In this document: positions 1 through 9,272 of the stretch, piece by piece
How positions within the stretch are numbered: the stretch's first letter is position 1
Layout of the letters: each line of letters begins with the position of its first letter
Source of the DNA: Alphaproteobacteria bacterium
GTDB taxonomy: Bacteria; Pseudomonadota; Alphaproteobacteria; Micropepsales; Micropepsaceae
Length of the DNA stretch: 64,000 bases
NCBI GenBank assembly: GCA_021325375.1
Contig: JAJPHG010000041.1
Location: 1-64,000, forward strand
Reading direction: 5' to 3'
Notes under the pieces: model-generated
The model's database searches: none
Told to the model about the DNA's origin: nothing
What the model saw: the letters and a program-made list of their open reading frames with translations, nothing else
Position numbers and translations under genes: made by a program

Positions 1-2
1 GC

Positions 3-1412
3 CTGCCCGAGACGTGGCTCGACACCCATCCGAGCGACGGCGAGATTCTCGACCGCCTGCGCGAGGGCCGCAAGCTCGCCGAGCAGCGCGACTTCCAGGC
101 CTGGAAGCGCGAACGCATGGCGCTCTACGGCGCGGCGCAGGAATATCTCCCCGAGGAATTGTGGCATGTCCCCGGCGGCAAGACCTTGCGCGTCGTCGCC
201 CAGCCGCATCCCTTCGGCGGCCTCACCTTCCTCTATGAAGACGTGACCGCGCGCATCGCGCTGGAGAGCTCCTACAACACGCTGATCAAGGTCCAGTCCG
301 CGACGCTCGACACGCTGAACGAGGGCGTGGCGGTGTTCGGGCCCGATGGCAGGCTCAAGCTTCACAACGCCTCCTTCGCGCGCATCTGGGACCTACCGGC
401 GAAAGATCTCGCGGGCGAGCCGCATGTGCGCAGCGTCGCCGCCGCCTGCGCCGAGAAGTTCGGCGATGCGGAGATCTGGGAAGGCCTGATCCAGGCCATC
501 GTCTCGGGCTCCGCCGGCAAGCGCGACCTGGGCGAGATCGAGCGCAACGACCGCACGATCCTGTCGCTCGCGCTCTCGGCGCTGCCCGACGGCGCGATCC
601 TCGTCACCTTCGTCGACGTCACCGACCGCTTCCGCATCGAAAGCGCGCTGCGCGACCGCAACGACGCGCTGGAGGCGGCCGACCGCCTGAAATCCGATTT
701 CATCAAGCACGTCTCCTACGAGCTGCGCACGCCGCTCAACACCATCCTGGGCTTCGCCGAGCACCTCTCCAGCGGCATCCCGGGCGCGCTCAATCCGCGC
801 CAGACCGAATACGTCGCCGACATCGTAGCCGGCGCCAACACGCTCACCAGCCTCGTCAACGACATCCTCGACCTGTCGCTGATCGAGAGCGGCGCGCTGC
901 GCCTGGAGCTCACGCGCATCGACCTGCGCGCGCTGCTCGAGGACGTCGCCCAGCACGCGCGCGAATGGGCGGCGAAGGTCGAGCTCACCCTCGCCGTCGA
1001 CGTGCCGGCCGACGCGGGCCAGTTCCTCGCCGACGACAGGCGCGTGCGCCAGATCGTGTTCAACCTCCTCTCCAACGCGTTCAAGTTCACGCCCCGCGGC
1101 GGCACGATCACGCTCTCGGGCCGCATCCAGGGCGAGGACGTGCAGATCGCCGTCGCCGATACCGGCCCCGGCATCGCGCCGGAGGTGAAGGCCAACGTCT
1201 TCGAGCGCTTCGCCGCCAAGAGCCGCTCGGGCCAGCGCGCCGGCGCCGGCCTCGGTCTCGCCCTCGTCAACCGCTTCGTCGAGTTGCATGACGGCTGGGT
1301 CGAGATCGAAAGCGGCTCTCTTGGAGAAGAGGGGGGAACGCTGGTGCGTTGCCACCTGCCCCGCCGCATCCACGACGAAGGCCCGCCGGAGCACAGCCGC
1401 ACCGCGGCTTGA
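3..1412 (+). CDS. divL: DivL-like PAS/histidine-kinase-like protein, 5' truncated
   Basis: The frame is open from the left edge, so this is the C-terminal 469 residues of a longer signalling protein. It shows PAS-like sequence, then a dimerisation helix, then a HATPase domain. The N box (FNLLSNAFKF), G1 (ADTGPGIAP) and G2 (GAGLGLAL) motifs of the ATPase are intact. At the phospho-acceptor position, where kinases read SHELRTPL, this protein reads SYELRTPL; the Tyr codon is at 717-719. A Tyr at this site is the hallmark of DivL, the Caulobacter cell-cycle regulator that binds DivK-P and controls CckA without His phosphorylation. Position just ahead of tsaE fits alphaproteobacterial synteny. The assignment to DivL is inferred from the motif and context; the N-terminus is not visible. 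Confidence 0.75.
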   Translation: MPETWLDTHPSDGEILDRLREGRKLAEQRDFQAWKRERMALYGAAQEYLPEELWHVPGGKTLRVVAQPHPFGGLTFLYEDVTARIALESSYNTLIKVQSATLDTLNEGVAVFGPDGRLKLHNASFARIWDLPAKDLAGEPHVRSVAAACAEKFGDAEIWEGLIQAIVSGSAGKRDLGEIERNDRTILSLALSALPDGAILVTFVDVTDRFRIESALRDRNDALEAADRLKSDFIKHVSYELRTPLNTILGFAEHLSSGIPGALNPRQTEYVADIVAGANTLTSLVNDILDLSLIESGALRLELTRIDLRALLEDVAQHAREWAAKVELTLAVDVPADAGQFLADDRRVRQIVFNLLSNAFKFTPRGGTITLSGRIQGEDVQIAVADTGPGIAPEVKANVFERFAAKSRSGQRAGAGLGLALVNRFVELHDGWVEIESGSLGEEGGTLVRCHLPRRIHDEGPPEHSRTAA

Positions 1413-1518
1413 TCCAAGCCATCCCGCTGCCGCATGGCGGGGCGCGGCGCGCGCGATATACGCAAACTAGTGCGGCCGTCTTATCTTTGCGCAAGCGCCA
1501 AACCCTTGGAGAATCCCC

Positions 1519-2088
1519 ATGACCCGCATCACGCTCGCCATTGCCGCCAGTCTCCTCGCCTCGTCAGCAGCCTTCGCCGCCACGCCGGTGCAGGTCGGCC
1601 ATTTCGACCAGATCGAGCTGCGCGGCGGCGGCCACGTCACCGTCAAGCACGGCGCGGCGCAGAGCGTGAGCCTGATCAAGGGCAGCGCCGACATCACCAA
1701 GTTCCGCATCAAGGACGGCAACAAGCTCGTCATCGACGTGTGCGAGGACAATTGCCCGGCGGGCCGCTACGACCTCGACATCGAGATCGTGACTCCGGAC
1801 CTCACGGGCGCCGCGATCGACGGCGGCGGCCACATCGTGGCGGAAACCGGCTTTCCCGCGCGCGACCGCTTCGCCGCGGCGATCGACGGCGGCGGCGACA
1901 TCGACGCGGCCGCGATCAGCGCCGCGACCGTCACCGCCGCGATCGACGGCGGCGGCAAGATCCACGTCAACGCCACCAAGCATCTCCAAGCCGCGATCGA
2001 CGGCGGCGGCCATATTTCCTATCGCGGCGACCCGCAGGTGAACGAAGCCATCGACGGCGGCGGCTCGGTCGAGCGCGAAGGGAAGTAG
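1519..2088 (+). CDS. Secreted GIN-domain-like (DUF2807) beta-repeat protein
   Basis: 189 residues with an N-terminal signal peptide ending near AAFA (about residue 20). The mature part resembles the head GIN / DUF2807 family of exported beta-helical proteins, whose function is unknown. The signature AIDGGG occurs five times (about residues 95 to 185), spaced about 20 to 23 residues, as expected for stacked turns of a beta solenoid. Usual family members have a small-residue SGSG-type turn here, so the strictly repeated Asp-Gly-Gly-Gly is a variant. Two Cys (CEDNC) lie just before the repeats. The gene stands alone downstream of the DivL-like gene with a GGAG upstream of the ATG. The family call is by pattern, not by search. 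Confidence 0.6.
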   Translation: MTRITLAIAASLLASSAAFAATPVQVGHFDQIELRGGGHVTVKHGAAQSVSLIKGSADITKFRIKDGNKLVIDVCEDNCPAGRYDLDIEIVTPDLTGAAIDGGGHIVAETGFPARDRFAAAIDGGGDIDAAAISAATVTAAIDGGGKIHVNATKHLQAAIDGGGHISYRGDPQVNEAIDGGGSVEREGK

Positions 2089-2127
2089 AACGTAAGAGCA
2101 TGAACGAACGGACTCGCGGCTCTCACT

Positions 2128-2209
2128 CTTCGACAAGCTCAGGGTGAGGGGCGGAGCCAAACGCACACTGCCCACAGTCCCTCATGCTGAGCCCGTCGAA
2201 GCATGAGGG
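2128..2209. repeat. Intergenic palindromic repeat pair (REP-like)
   Basis: Two related elements contain a TTCGACAAGCTCAGG / TGAGCCCGTCGAA core in opposite orientation (2128-2149 and 2179-2209). The second is flanked by perfect 10-bp inverted arms CCCTCATGCT (2179-2188) and AGCATGAGGG (2200-2209). Cores of this type are widespread dispersed repeats in alphaproteobacterial genomes. The element could act as a terminator for the upstream secreted-protein gene. Confidence 0.55.
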
Positions 2210-2493
2210 CCGCTCCGCCGCATCAACATCTCGTGGCGCCTACACCCAAACCGCAACCGCTTGATCGTTGAATTCGCGTTCGCAAGCGATTTGCGCGCAG
2301 GCGGGTATTCGAACCTCACTTTTCGCGAGTCCCCCGCTGTCGCCCGATTGAACGCATGCGCTGTCACGACTTCTGTACAGAACCCAATCGCGTTTCCGAT
2401 CGCTCCTCCAAGAGAGACCTCCGGAGCCAGATAGGAAGCGTGAAACGACAATTCAAGTACTGATTGTGGAAATATTTTTCACAGTTTTTACGT
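2210..2493. other. Intergenic stretch without a convincing gene
   Basis: Together with 2089-2209 this gives about 400 bases without a supported gene. A minus-strand frame at 2182-2451 starts inside the palindromic repeat, resembles no family I know and has no clear ribosome binding site, so it is not called. Base composition is lower in GC than the flanks. It probably holds the 3' end of the ferredoxin transcript. Confidence 0.5.
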
Positions 2494-2814
2494 TCAATGC
2501 TGGCTCTTCGGCGTCCTCACCGTCAACCCGTCGAGCTCCGGCGTCACCTTGATCTGGCAGGACAGGCGCGAGTTGGGCTGGAGCTCCTGGGCGAAGTCGA
2601 GCATCGTCTCTTCCATGTCCGACTTCGGGTCGAGCTTGGAAAGCCACGCCTCGTCGACATAGACGTGGCAGGTGGCGCAGGCGCAGGCCCCGCCGCAATC
2701 GGCGTCGATCCCGGGCACCAGGTTCTTGACCGCGCCTTCCATGACGCTCAACCCGGCGGCGACCTCGACCTCGCGCTCTTTGCCGTCATGGTCGACATAT
2801 CTGATCTTCGGCAT
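2494..2814 (-). CDS. 2Fe-2S ferredoxin, adrenodoxin/putidaredoxin type
   Basis: 106 residues, the normal size of vertebrate-type bacterial ferredoxins. The four cluster ligands are Cys40, Cys46, Cys49 (within [15 protein letters not shown]) and Cys86 (RLSCQI). This class carries single electrons from an FAD ferredoxin reductase to acceptors such as cytochromes P450 or other oxygenases. The gene follows a ferredoxin reductase on the same strand with a 20-nt gap, so the two probably form one operon and one electron-transfer chain. It ends in TPKSQH rather than the Pro-Trp-type tail of adrenodoxin. No terminal oxygenase lies in the window, so the acceptor is unknown. Confidence 0.9.
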   Translation of the reverse strand: MPKIRYVDHDGKEREVEVAAGLSVMEGAVKNLVPGIDADCGGACACATCHVYVDEAWLSKLDPKSDMEETMLDFAQELQPNSRLSCQIKVTPELDGLTVRTPKSQH

Positions 2815-2834
2815 GGATGCTCCTTGAAACCCAG

Positions 2835-4040
2835 CTAGACGATGTTTTTCATAGGTATGGCGGTGTCCGCAAGACGCTCCGGCGCCACAGGAGCGGCGTC
2901 CGCGATCAGCTTGCGGCCGATCATGTATTCCGGCGCCGCGTTCACGGCCTCGACGGCGGCGACCGCGCCCGCGCGCAGGTGGAAGACGGCGAACTTCCGC
3001 GAGCCGGGATCGCCGCGCATGACGATCCTGTCATCCGGCTTGGCGAGCCCCGCGATCTGCAGCTTGAGATCGTACTGGTCCGACCAGAACCACGGCACCT
3101 CGCCATAGGGCGTGGGCTTGCCCACCATCGCCAGCGCCGCGTGCTTGGCCTGGTCGATCGCGTTCTGCACGCTTTCGAGCCGGATGAGGTCGCCGCCCCG
3201 CCCATGATGGCGCGTGCAATCACCCGCGGCGAAGATCGCCGGGTCGGCGGTGGCGCAGAACTTGTCGACGCGGATGCCGTCCTCGCATTCGAGGCCCGCA
3301 TCCTGCGCGATCTCGCAATTCGGCACCACGCCGATGCCGACGAGCGCGATGTCGGCGGCGAACACCCGCCCGCCCGCGCGCACGCCGGTCAGGTGGTCGC
3401 GTCCCTCGAAACCCTCGACGGCGGTGTTCATGTGGAAGACGACGCCCGCCTCGCGGTGGACCTTCTCGTAGAATTCCGACACCGGCCTGGACACCGCGCG
3501 CGCCATCACGCGGTCGAGCGCCTCGATCACGGTGACGGAAAGATCGTATTTGCGCGCGACGGCGGCGACTTCGAGCCCGATATAGCCGCCGCCCACCACG
3601 GCCAGCGTCTTGGCGGACTGGAACGCGGGCCTGAGCGCGTCGACGTCGGCGATGGAGCGCAGATAGTGCAGCCCGGAAAGGTCCGCGCCGGGAATCTTGA
3701 TCTTGCGCACCCGCGAGCCGGTCGCGATCAGCAGCTTGTCATAGCCGAGCACGCGCCCGTCGGCGAGCGCGACCTCTTTGGCATCGCGGTTGATCGACAC
3801 GGCCGGCACGCCATAAATCGTCTGGCAATCGGCCTGGGCATAGAACGCGTCGGGCTTCAGGAACAGCCGGTCGCGCTCCATCGTGCCCATGAGATAAGTC
3901 TTGGACAGGGGGGGGCGCTGATAGGGCGCATAAGGCTCGTCGCCCACCATGGCGATGGGCCCTGCGAAGCCCTCGGCACGCAGGCTCGCGACCGCCTGGC
4001 AGCCCGCTTGCCCCCCTCCGATGATGACGACACGCTCCAT
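2835..4040 (-). CDS. FAD-dependent ferredoxin reductase (putidaredoxin reductase-like)
   Basis: 401 residues from the ATG at 4038-4040, chosen because it places the FAD dinucleotide-binding motif [10 protein letters not shown] at the N-terminus; the frame stays open a further 21 codons upstream without an ATG. The second dinucleotide fold, [14 protein letters not shown] (about residue 150), binds NAD(P)[16 protein letters not shown] and IFAAGDC are the conserved C-terminal FAD motifs. The enzyme should pass NAD(P)H electrons to the 2Fe-2S ferredoxin encoded just downstream. It is divergent from tsaE; the start codons are 80 nt apart, so a shared promoter region lies at 4041-4120. Confidence 0.88.
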   Translation of the reverse strand: MERVVIIGGGQAGCQAVASLRAEGFAGPIAMVGDEPYAPYQRPPLSKTYLMGTMERDRLFLKPDAFYAQADCQTIYGVPAVSINRDAKEVALADGRVLGYDKLLIATGSRVRKIKIPGADLSGLHYLRSIADVDALRPAFQSAKTLAVVGGGYIGLEVAAVARKYDLSVTVIEALDRVMARAVSRPVSEFYEKVHREAGVVFHMNTAVEGFEGRDHLTGVRAGGRVFAADIALVGIGVVPNCEIAQDAGLECEDGIRVDKFCATADPAIFAAGDCTRHHGRGGDLIRLESVQNAIDQAKHAALAMVGKPTPYGEVPWFWSDQYDLKLQIAGLAKPDDRIVMRGDPGSRKFAVFHLRAGAVAAVEAVNAAPEYMIGRKLIADAAPVAPERLADTAIPMKNIV

Positions 4041-4120
4041 GCCCAAGCGGCTAACATGCCCCCGCAGCGAGCGCAAACAGCGCGTTGAGGCCGGGCGCGG
4101 CAACCGCTACAACGGCGCCG

Positions 4121-4582
4121 ATGAGCGAGGATTCTCAAGCCTTTGAGCGCACGACGCGGCTCCTTGACGGGGCGGCAACCGAGGCCCTGGGCGCGCGTAT
4201 CGCGGCGGGACTGGACGTCGGCGACGCGGTGGCACTGGAGGGCGATCTGGGCGCCGGCAAGACGACGCTGGCCCGCGCCATCCTGCGCGCGCTGGGCGTG
4301 ACCGAAGAGGTGCCGAGCCCGACCTTCACCCTCGTCCAGGAATACGAGACGCCGAGGCTCACCGTGCGCCACTACGATCTCTACCGCATCGCGAACGCGC
4401 GCGAGATGGGCGAGCTCGGCCTCGACGACGCGCTCGACGAAGGCGCAGCCCTGATCGAATGGCCGGAGCGCGCCGCCGGCCGCCTGCCCGCGCAGACGTT
4501 GCATGTCGCGCTCAGCATCACGGGGCCTGTGTCGCGCGACGCGAAGCTGAGCGGCCCGGCGAAATGGGCGGCACATGTCTGA
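4121..4582 (+). CDS. tsaE: tRNA threonylcarbamoyladenosine biosynthesis ATPase TsaE
   Basis: 153 residues, typical for TsaE, the P-loop ATPase that turns over the TsaB/TsaD complex installing t6A37 on ANN-decoding tRNAs. The Walker A motif GDLGAGKTT is at residues 41-49, followed by the conserved SPTFTLVQEY and HYDLYRI segments; LIEWPER lies near the end. The start ATG at 4121 is preferred over a start 12 codons upstream because homologues begin about 40 residues before the P-loop. The gene overlaps the downstream kinase gene by 8 nt, indicating translational coupling. It is adjacent to the divL-like gene except for a 2.6-kb accessory insert. Confidence 0.93.
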   Translation: MSEDSQAFERTTRLLDGAATEALGARIAAGLDVGDAVALEGDLGAGKTTLARAILRALGVTEEVPSPTFTLVQEYETPRLTVRHYDLYRIANAREMGELGLDDALDEGAALIEWPERAAGRLPAQTLHVALSITGPVSRDAKLSGPAKWAAHV

Positions 4583-5669
4583 GCGGCTGGAGCAGGCGCG
4601 CGCGTTCCTCGACTCCGCCGGCTGGCGCGGGGCCGAGATCGCGCCGCGTCCGGGCGACGCCTCGACGCGCTCCTATGCGCGGGTGAAGCAGGGCGCGCGC
4701 AAGGCGATGCTCATGGATCAACCACAAACCGCCGAGACGCCTGCCGCGCCTGCCGGCGCGACGCCCGAAGAGCGCCGCGCGCTCGGCTACAATGCGGTGG
4801 CGCGGCTCGCGGGCGCGGACACCGCGCGGTTCACGGCCGTCGCCAACCATCTGCGCGGCCTGGGCCTGAGCGCACCGGAGATCTACGCCGCCGATCACAG
4901 CCAGGGCTTCGTGCTGATCGAGGATCTGGGCGACGACCTGTATGCGGACGTGCTGACCAACGGCGCCGACGAGCGCAAGCTTTATGAATCCGCCGCAGAG
5001 GTTCTGGCCGCACTGCAGGCGCGGGAAGCGCCCGCCATGCTGCCGCCCGGCAAACCGCTGCATCCCTATGACGAGACCGCGCAGCTTGCCGAGATCGATC
5101 TGATGACGCAGTGGCTCCTGCCCTTAGGCCTCAGGCGCGAGGCGCGCGAGGACGAGGTGGCCGAGCATCGCGCGCTGTGGCGCGGCGCGCTCGAAGCCGC
5201 GCGCGAGGCCTCGCCGGTGCTGGTGCATCGCGACTACCACGCGCAGAACCTGATCTGGCTGCCCGAGCGCGCGGGTCTCGCGCGCGTCGGACTGATCGAT
5301 TTCCAGGACGCGGTCGCGGGCACGCGCGCCTACGATCTCATCTCCCTTGTCGAGGACGCGCGCCGCGACGTGCCGCCCGAGATCGCGGAAGCCACGACGA
5401 AGCGCTACCTGGCCGCCACCGGCGCGGACGAGGACGCGACGCGTGCCCAGATGGCGGTGATGGCGGCGCAGCGCAACGCCAAGATCGCGGGCATCTTCGC
5501 GCGCCTTCACAAGCGCGACGGCAAGCCGCGCTATCTTTCCTATCTGCCCCGGGTGTGGGGCTATCTGAACAAGGACCTCGAGCATCCGGCGCTCGCGCCC
5601 TTGAAATCATGGTATGACAAGACGATCCCGCGCGAGGCCCGCGGGAAGATCGATGGAGCGACGGCTTGA
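4575..5669 (+). CDS. amgK: Aminoglycoside phosphotransferase-fold sugar kinase, AmgK-like
   Basis: 364 residues with the APH kinase fold: the catalytic loop HRDYHAQNLIW (Asp220 as likely base) and metal-binding IDFQD (Asp242). In Pseudomonas the orthologous pair AmgK/MurU phosphorylates N-acetylmuramate at C1 and couples it to UDP, recycling cell-wall sugars to UDP-MurNAc. The next gene is a MurU-type nucleotidyltransferase overlapping by 4 nt (TTGA), which strongly supports this function over drug resistance. The gene overlaps tsaE by 8 nt. The substrate is inferred from pairing with murU; MurNAc versus GlcNAc preference cannot be read from the sequence. Confidence 0.82.
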   Translation: MSERLEQARAFLDSAGWRGAEIAPRPGDASTRSYARVKQGARKAMLMDQPQTAETPAAPAGATPEERRALGYNAVARLAGADTARFTAVANHLRGLGLSAPEIYAADHSQGFVLIEDLGDDLYADVLTNGADERKLYESAAEVLAALQAREAPAMLPPGKPLHPYDETAQLAEIDLMTQWLLPLGLRREAREDEVAEHRALWRGALEAAREASPVLVHRDYHAQNLIWLPERAGLARVGLIDFQDAVAGTRAYDLISLVEDARRDVPPEIAEATTKRYLAATGADEDATRAQMAVMAAQRNAKIAGIFARLHKRDGKPRYLSYLPRVWGYLNKDLEHPALAPLKSWYDKTIPREARGKIDGATA

Positions 5670-6394
5670 GCGGCAAAACACCCACGCGCGCGATGATCAT
5701 GGCGGCGGGGCTGGGCACGCGCATGCGCCCGCTCACCAATGACCGTCCCAAGCCGCTGGTCCAGGTGCGCGGCAAGGCGCTGATCGATCACGCCATCGAC
5801 AGGCTGGTCGCGGCCGGCGTGACGATGATCGTCGTCAACGCGCACTACAAATCCGACATGCTCAAGGCGCACCTCGCCAGGCGCAAGGACGTCGAGATCC
5901 GCGTTTCGGAAGAGACCGACGAGATCCTGGGGACCGGCGGCGGCATCCTGAAGGCGCTGCCGAACTTCGAGGGCGAGCCGTTCTTCGTGCACAATTCGGA
6001 TTCGGTGTGGGTCGAGGGCCTCGGCCACGCGCTGGAGCGCATGAAGGATCGCTGGGACGAAACGGAGATGGACGCGCTGCTCCTGATGGCGTCGATGGTG
6101 ACGTCGCTGGGCTTCGAGGGCACCGGCGATTTCAACATGGACGGCGAAGGGCACCTCACGCGCGTGGCGCCGCTCAGGCTCTCGCCTTATGCCTATCCCG
6201 GCGTGCAGATCGTCCATCCGCGCCTGTTCGATCACGCGCCCGGCGCCTCGTTCTCGATGAACGTGCTGTGGGACGTGGCGATCGAACGGGAGAGGCTCTA
6301 CGGCATCCGCCTCGACGGCGTCTGGATCCATGTCGGCACGCCCGAAGCGGTGCGCGAGGCCGATGAATTCCTGGGCGACCTTGTCCCGGCCTGA
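5666..6394 (+). CDS. murU: MurNAc-1-phosphate uridylyltransferase-like protein MurU
   Basis: 242 residues of a sugar-phosphate nucleotidyltransferase. The N-terminal signature AAGLGTRMRPLT plus KPLVQV binds nucleotide triphosphate and the sugar phosphate. FFVHNSDSVW carries the metal-binding Asp. The size matches MurU rather than the longer GlmU or GalU. The likely start is TTG at 5666, which overlaps the kinase stop as TTGA; a later ATG at 5693 would cut into the nucleotide-binding strand. Together with AmgK it should produce UDP-MurNAc from recycled MurNAc. The product specificity is an inference from operon pairing. Confidence 0.82.
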   Translation: MSGKTPTRAMIMAAGLGTRMRPLTNDRPKPLVQVRGKALIDHAIDRLVAAGVTMIVVNAHYKSDMLKAHLARRKDVEIRVSEETDEILGTGGGILKALPNFEGEPFFVHNSDSVWVEGLGHALERMKDRWDETEMDALLLMASMVTSLGFEGTGDFNMDGEGHLTRVAPLRLSPYAYPGVQIVHPRLFDHAPGASFSMNVLWDVAIERERLYGIRLDGVWIHVGTPEAVREADEFLGDLVPA

Positions 6395-9272
6395 CGCCAC
6401 CGTCCTTTCGATCCCGGCGAGCGTGCCTTTCGCCGACACGCTTGCGCGGGGATTGATCGCGCGGCTCGGCGCGGACGAGAACCCTCTCGCCTTGGCCGAG
6501 GCCACGATCTACCTGCCGACGCGGCGCGCGGCGCGCAATTTCGCCGACAGCTTCGCGCGCGTGCTCGGCGGCGCGGCGCTGCTGCCCGAGTTCAAGCCGC
6601 TCGGCGACGTCGATGACGAGGAGTTGCTGTTCGACGCGGGCGACGACGACATCGCGCTTGCGCCCGCCATCGCGCCGATGCGCCGCCAGCTCCTGCTCGC
6701 GACCTTGATACGCCGCTGGGACGAGAAGCGGCGCGGCGGCACGCTGGGCTTCGCGCAGGCCGCGGCGCTGGCGCATTCGCTTGGCAGCCTGATGGACGAG
6801 ATGGAGATTCAGGGCTGCGATCTTTCCAAGATCCGGGAGCTCGCGCCCAAATCGCTCGCCGCGCATTGGGAGGACGTCGTCACCCTGCTCGACATCCTGC
6901 ACCAGCTCTGGCCGAAGATCCTCAAGGACGAGCGCCGCCTCAACCCCGCCGACCGCCGCAACACCTTGCTGCGCGCGCTCGCGGGTAAGCTGAAATCGAA
7001 AGGCCCCGTGATCGCAGCCGGCTCGACGGGCAGCATCCCCGCGACCGGTGAGCTGCTCGCCGCCATCGCGCGGCTGCCGGGCGGCATGGTCGTGCTGCCC
7101 GGCCTCGACCGCGATCTCGACGAGGACAGCTGGAACGGCCTCGACCCCGGCCATCCGCAATATGGGATGAAGCAGCTTCTCGCGCGCATCCGCATCGCGC
7201 GCGAGGATGTCGCGGAGTGGGACGGCGGCACACCGTCGCGCGCGCGCGAGTTGGTGCTGCGCGAGACCTTGCGCCCCGCGCCCACGACCGACGCCTGGCG
7301 CGCGCTCGCCGAGCAGGGCACGGGCGAAGTCGCGGAGGGCTTGAAAGGCCTCGCGCTGATCCACGCCGCCGATCCGGCGGAGGAAGCGTCCGTCATCGCG
7401 CTCGCGCTGCGCCAGGCGCTCGATACGCCGGACCGCACAGCCGCCCTCGTCACGCCGGACCGCACGCTCGCGCGCCGCGTCGCGAGCGAGATGCGGCGCT
7501 GGGGCGTCGACATCGACGACTCCGCCGGCACGCCGCTCGCGCATACGCCGCCGGGCACGTTCCTCTGCCTCCTCGCCGAGGCCGCCGATGCGAAGTTCGC
7601 GCCGGCGCCGGTGCTGGCGCTCTTGAAGCATCCGCTCGCGGCGATGGGCGACACGAAAGAGTTCCGCGACAACGCGCGCAAGCTCGATATCGCCTTGCGC
7701 GGTCCGCGCCCGGACGCAGGCCTCGACGGCATCCGCCGCCGCGCGTCCAGCACATGGTTCGACACGGTCGCGGATGCGCTTCGCGCGTTCGGCGAGGCGC
7801 TGTCGGGCGGCACGGTCGACCTCGCGGCCACGGTCGGGCTGCATCTCGACGCCGCTGCGAAACTCTCCGATGAAAAGCAACTATGGCGCACCGAGGCGGG
7901 CGAGAAAGCGAAGAGCTTCAGCGCGGAGCTCATCGAAGCCGCCGGAGGCCTTCACGCCATCGAGCCCGGCGCCTATGCACCGCTGTTCCGCGAGCTTGCG
8001 ATGCGCATCGCGATCCGCCCGCCCTACGGCAAGCATCCCAGGCTCTCGATCCTGGGGCCGTTGGAAGCGCGGCTGCTGCATTTCGACCTCGTCGTGCTCG
8101 GTGGCTTGAACGAAGGCACGTGGCCGCAAGCCGCCGCGGCCGATCCGTGGTTCTCGCGGCCGATGCGCGAGGCGCTGGGCCTGGAGCAGCCCGAGCGCGC
8201 CATCGGGCTGGCCGCGCACGATTTCTCCACGCTCGCGGCGGGACCGGACGTGCTGCTGACGCGCGCGATGAAGCAGGACGGCGCGCCGGCCATTGCCTCG
8301 CGCTGGCTGCAGCGGTTGATGCAGCTCACCGGCGGGCTCGGGCTCGCGAACCGGCTTGGCTCCCGCACCGATTTCGTCGCGATCCATGCGCGGCTGGAGG
8401 AGCCCAAGCCTGCGCCGCGCATGAAACGCCCCGCGCCGACGCCGCCGGTGGAGGCGCGTCCGCGCGCGCTTTCCGTCACCGAGATCGAAACCTGGCTGCG
8501 CGATCCTTACGCGATCTATGCCAGGCGCGTGCTCGGCCTGAAGCCGCTCGATCCGCTCGACGCCGAGATCGGCGCGATGGAGCGCGGCGACCTGGTGCAC
8601 AAGGCGCTGGAGAAGTTCATCAAGGAATTTCCCGGCGCCCTGCCCGCCGACGCCGAACGACGCCTTGTCGAGATCGCCGACGGGCTGTTCGCCGACCTGC
8701 CGAAATCGGTCCTCGCGCTGTGGCGGCCGCGCTTCGTCAACGCGGCGCGCTGGTTCGTCGGCGTCGAGCGCGAGCGCCGCGCGGATATCGCGGCCTCGTA
8801 TCTGGAGATCAGGGGCGAGCGCATGTTCGGCGCGTTCAAGCTCTACGGCCGCGCCGACCGCATCGACGCGCTCAAATCCGGGGGCGCCGCGGTGCTCGAC
8901 TACAAGACCGGCGCGCCGCCCTCCAACCCGCAGGTGAAGGAGCTTCTCGCGCCCCAGCTCCCCCTCGAAGCCGCGATCCTGGAAAGCGGCGGCTTCGAAG
9001 GCGTGCCGAGGATGGACGCGGCCGAGCTCGTCTATATCCGCTTCGCCGGAGGCGCCAAGCCCGGCGAGCTGCGCCCGGTGAAGGTCGACGCGCATGCCAT
9101 CGCGGCGGAGGCGGCGGAGAAGCTTAGCGCGCGCGTCGCCTTCTTCGACGATCCGAACACCCCCTATCACTCGCGCGTCAAGCCTTATCGCGCCAATGTG
9201 TCCGGCGACTACGACCACCTAGCGCGCGTGCGCGAATGGTCGCTCGGCGGCTGGTCGGAGGACGGCGAATGA
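6363..9272 (+). CDS. addB: Double-strand break repair helicase-nuclease subunit AddB
   Basis: About 969 residues of an alphaproteobacterial-type AddB. The N-terminal part looks like the inactivated helicase domain (TIYLPTRRAARNF replaces a Walker A). The C-terminal PD-(D/E)XK nuclease shows the AVLDYKTG core followed by QLPLEAAIL (about residues 843-875). With AddA it resects DNA ends for RecA loading. The ATG at 6363 overlaps murU by 32 nt; a TTG at 6381 is an alternative, and the true start is uncertain. The Fe-S cysteines of Firmicute AddB are not apparent. The stop overlaps the addA start as ATGA. Confidence 0.9.
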   Translation: MNSWATLSRPDATVLSIPASVPFADTLARGLIARLGADENPLALAEATIYLPTRRAARNFADSFARVLGGAALLPEFKPLGDVDDEELLFDAGDDDIALAPAIAPMRRQLLLATLIRRWDEKRRGGTLGFAQAAALAHSLGSLMDEMEIQGCDLSKIRELAPKSLAAHWEDVVTLLDILHQLWPKILKDERRLNPADRRNTLLRALAGKLKSKGPVIAAGSTGSIPATGELLAAIARLPGGMVVLPGLDRDLDEDSWNGLDPGHPQYGMKQLLARIRIAREDVAEWDGGTPSRARELVLRETLRPAPTTDAWRALAEQGTGEVAEGLKGLALIHAADPAEEASVIALALRQALDTPDRTAALVTPDRTLARRVASEMRRWGVDIDDSAGTPLAHTPPGTFLCLLAEAADAKFAPAPVLALLKHPLAAMGDTKEFRDNARKLDIALRGPRPDAGLDGIRRRASSTWFDTVADALRAFGEALSGGTVDLAATVGLHLDAAAKLSDEKQLWRTEAGEKAKSFSAELIEAAGGLHAIEPGAYAPLFRELAMRIAIRPPYGKHPRLSILGPLEARLLHFDLVVLGGLNEGTWPQAAAADPWFSRPMREALGLEQPERAIGLAAHDFSTLAAGPDVLLTRAMKQDGAPAIASRWLQRLMQLTGGLGLANRLGSRTDFVAIHARLEEPKPAPRMKRPAPTPPVEARPRALSVTEIETWLRDPYAIYARRVLGLKPLDPLDAEIGAMERGDLVHKALEKFIKEFPGALPADAERRLVEIADGLFADLPKSVLALWRPRFVNAARWFVGVERERRADIAASYLEIRGERMFGAFKLYGRADRIDALKSGGAAVLDYKTGAPPSNPQVKELLAPQLPLEAAILESGGFEGVPRMDAAELVYIRFAGGAKPGELRPVKVDAHAIAAEAAEKLSARVAFFDDPNTPYHSRVKPYRANVSGDYDHLARVREWSLGGWSEDGE

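Noticed and set aside
393-1394. Long minus-strand open frame over the divL-like gene
   Set aside because: It is the antisense shadow of a gene with clear kinase motifs; high GC removes stops on the opposite strand.
2182-2451. 89-codon minus-strand frame in the gap before the ferredoxin gene
   Set aside because: It ends inside a palindromic repeat, has no ribosome binding site and no recognisable family.
4575-5669. Aminoglycoside resistance kinase
   Set aside because: The fold matches, but overlap with tsaE and a MurU-type gene points to cell-wall sugar recycling.
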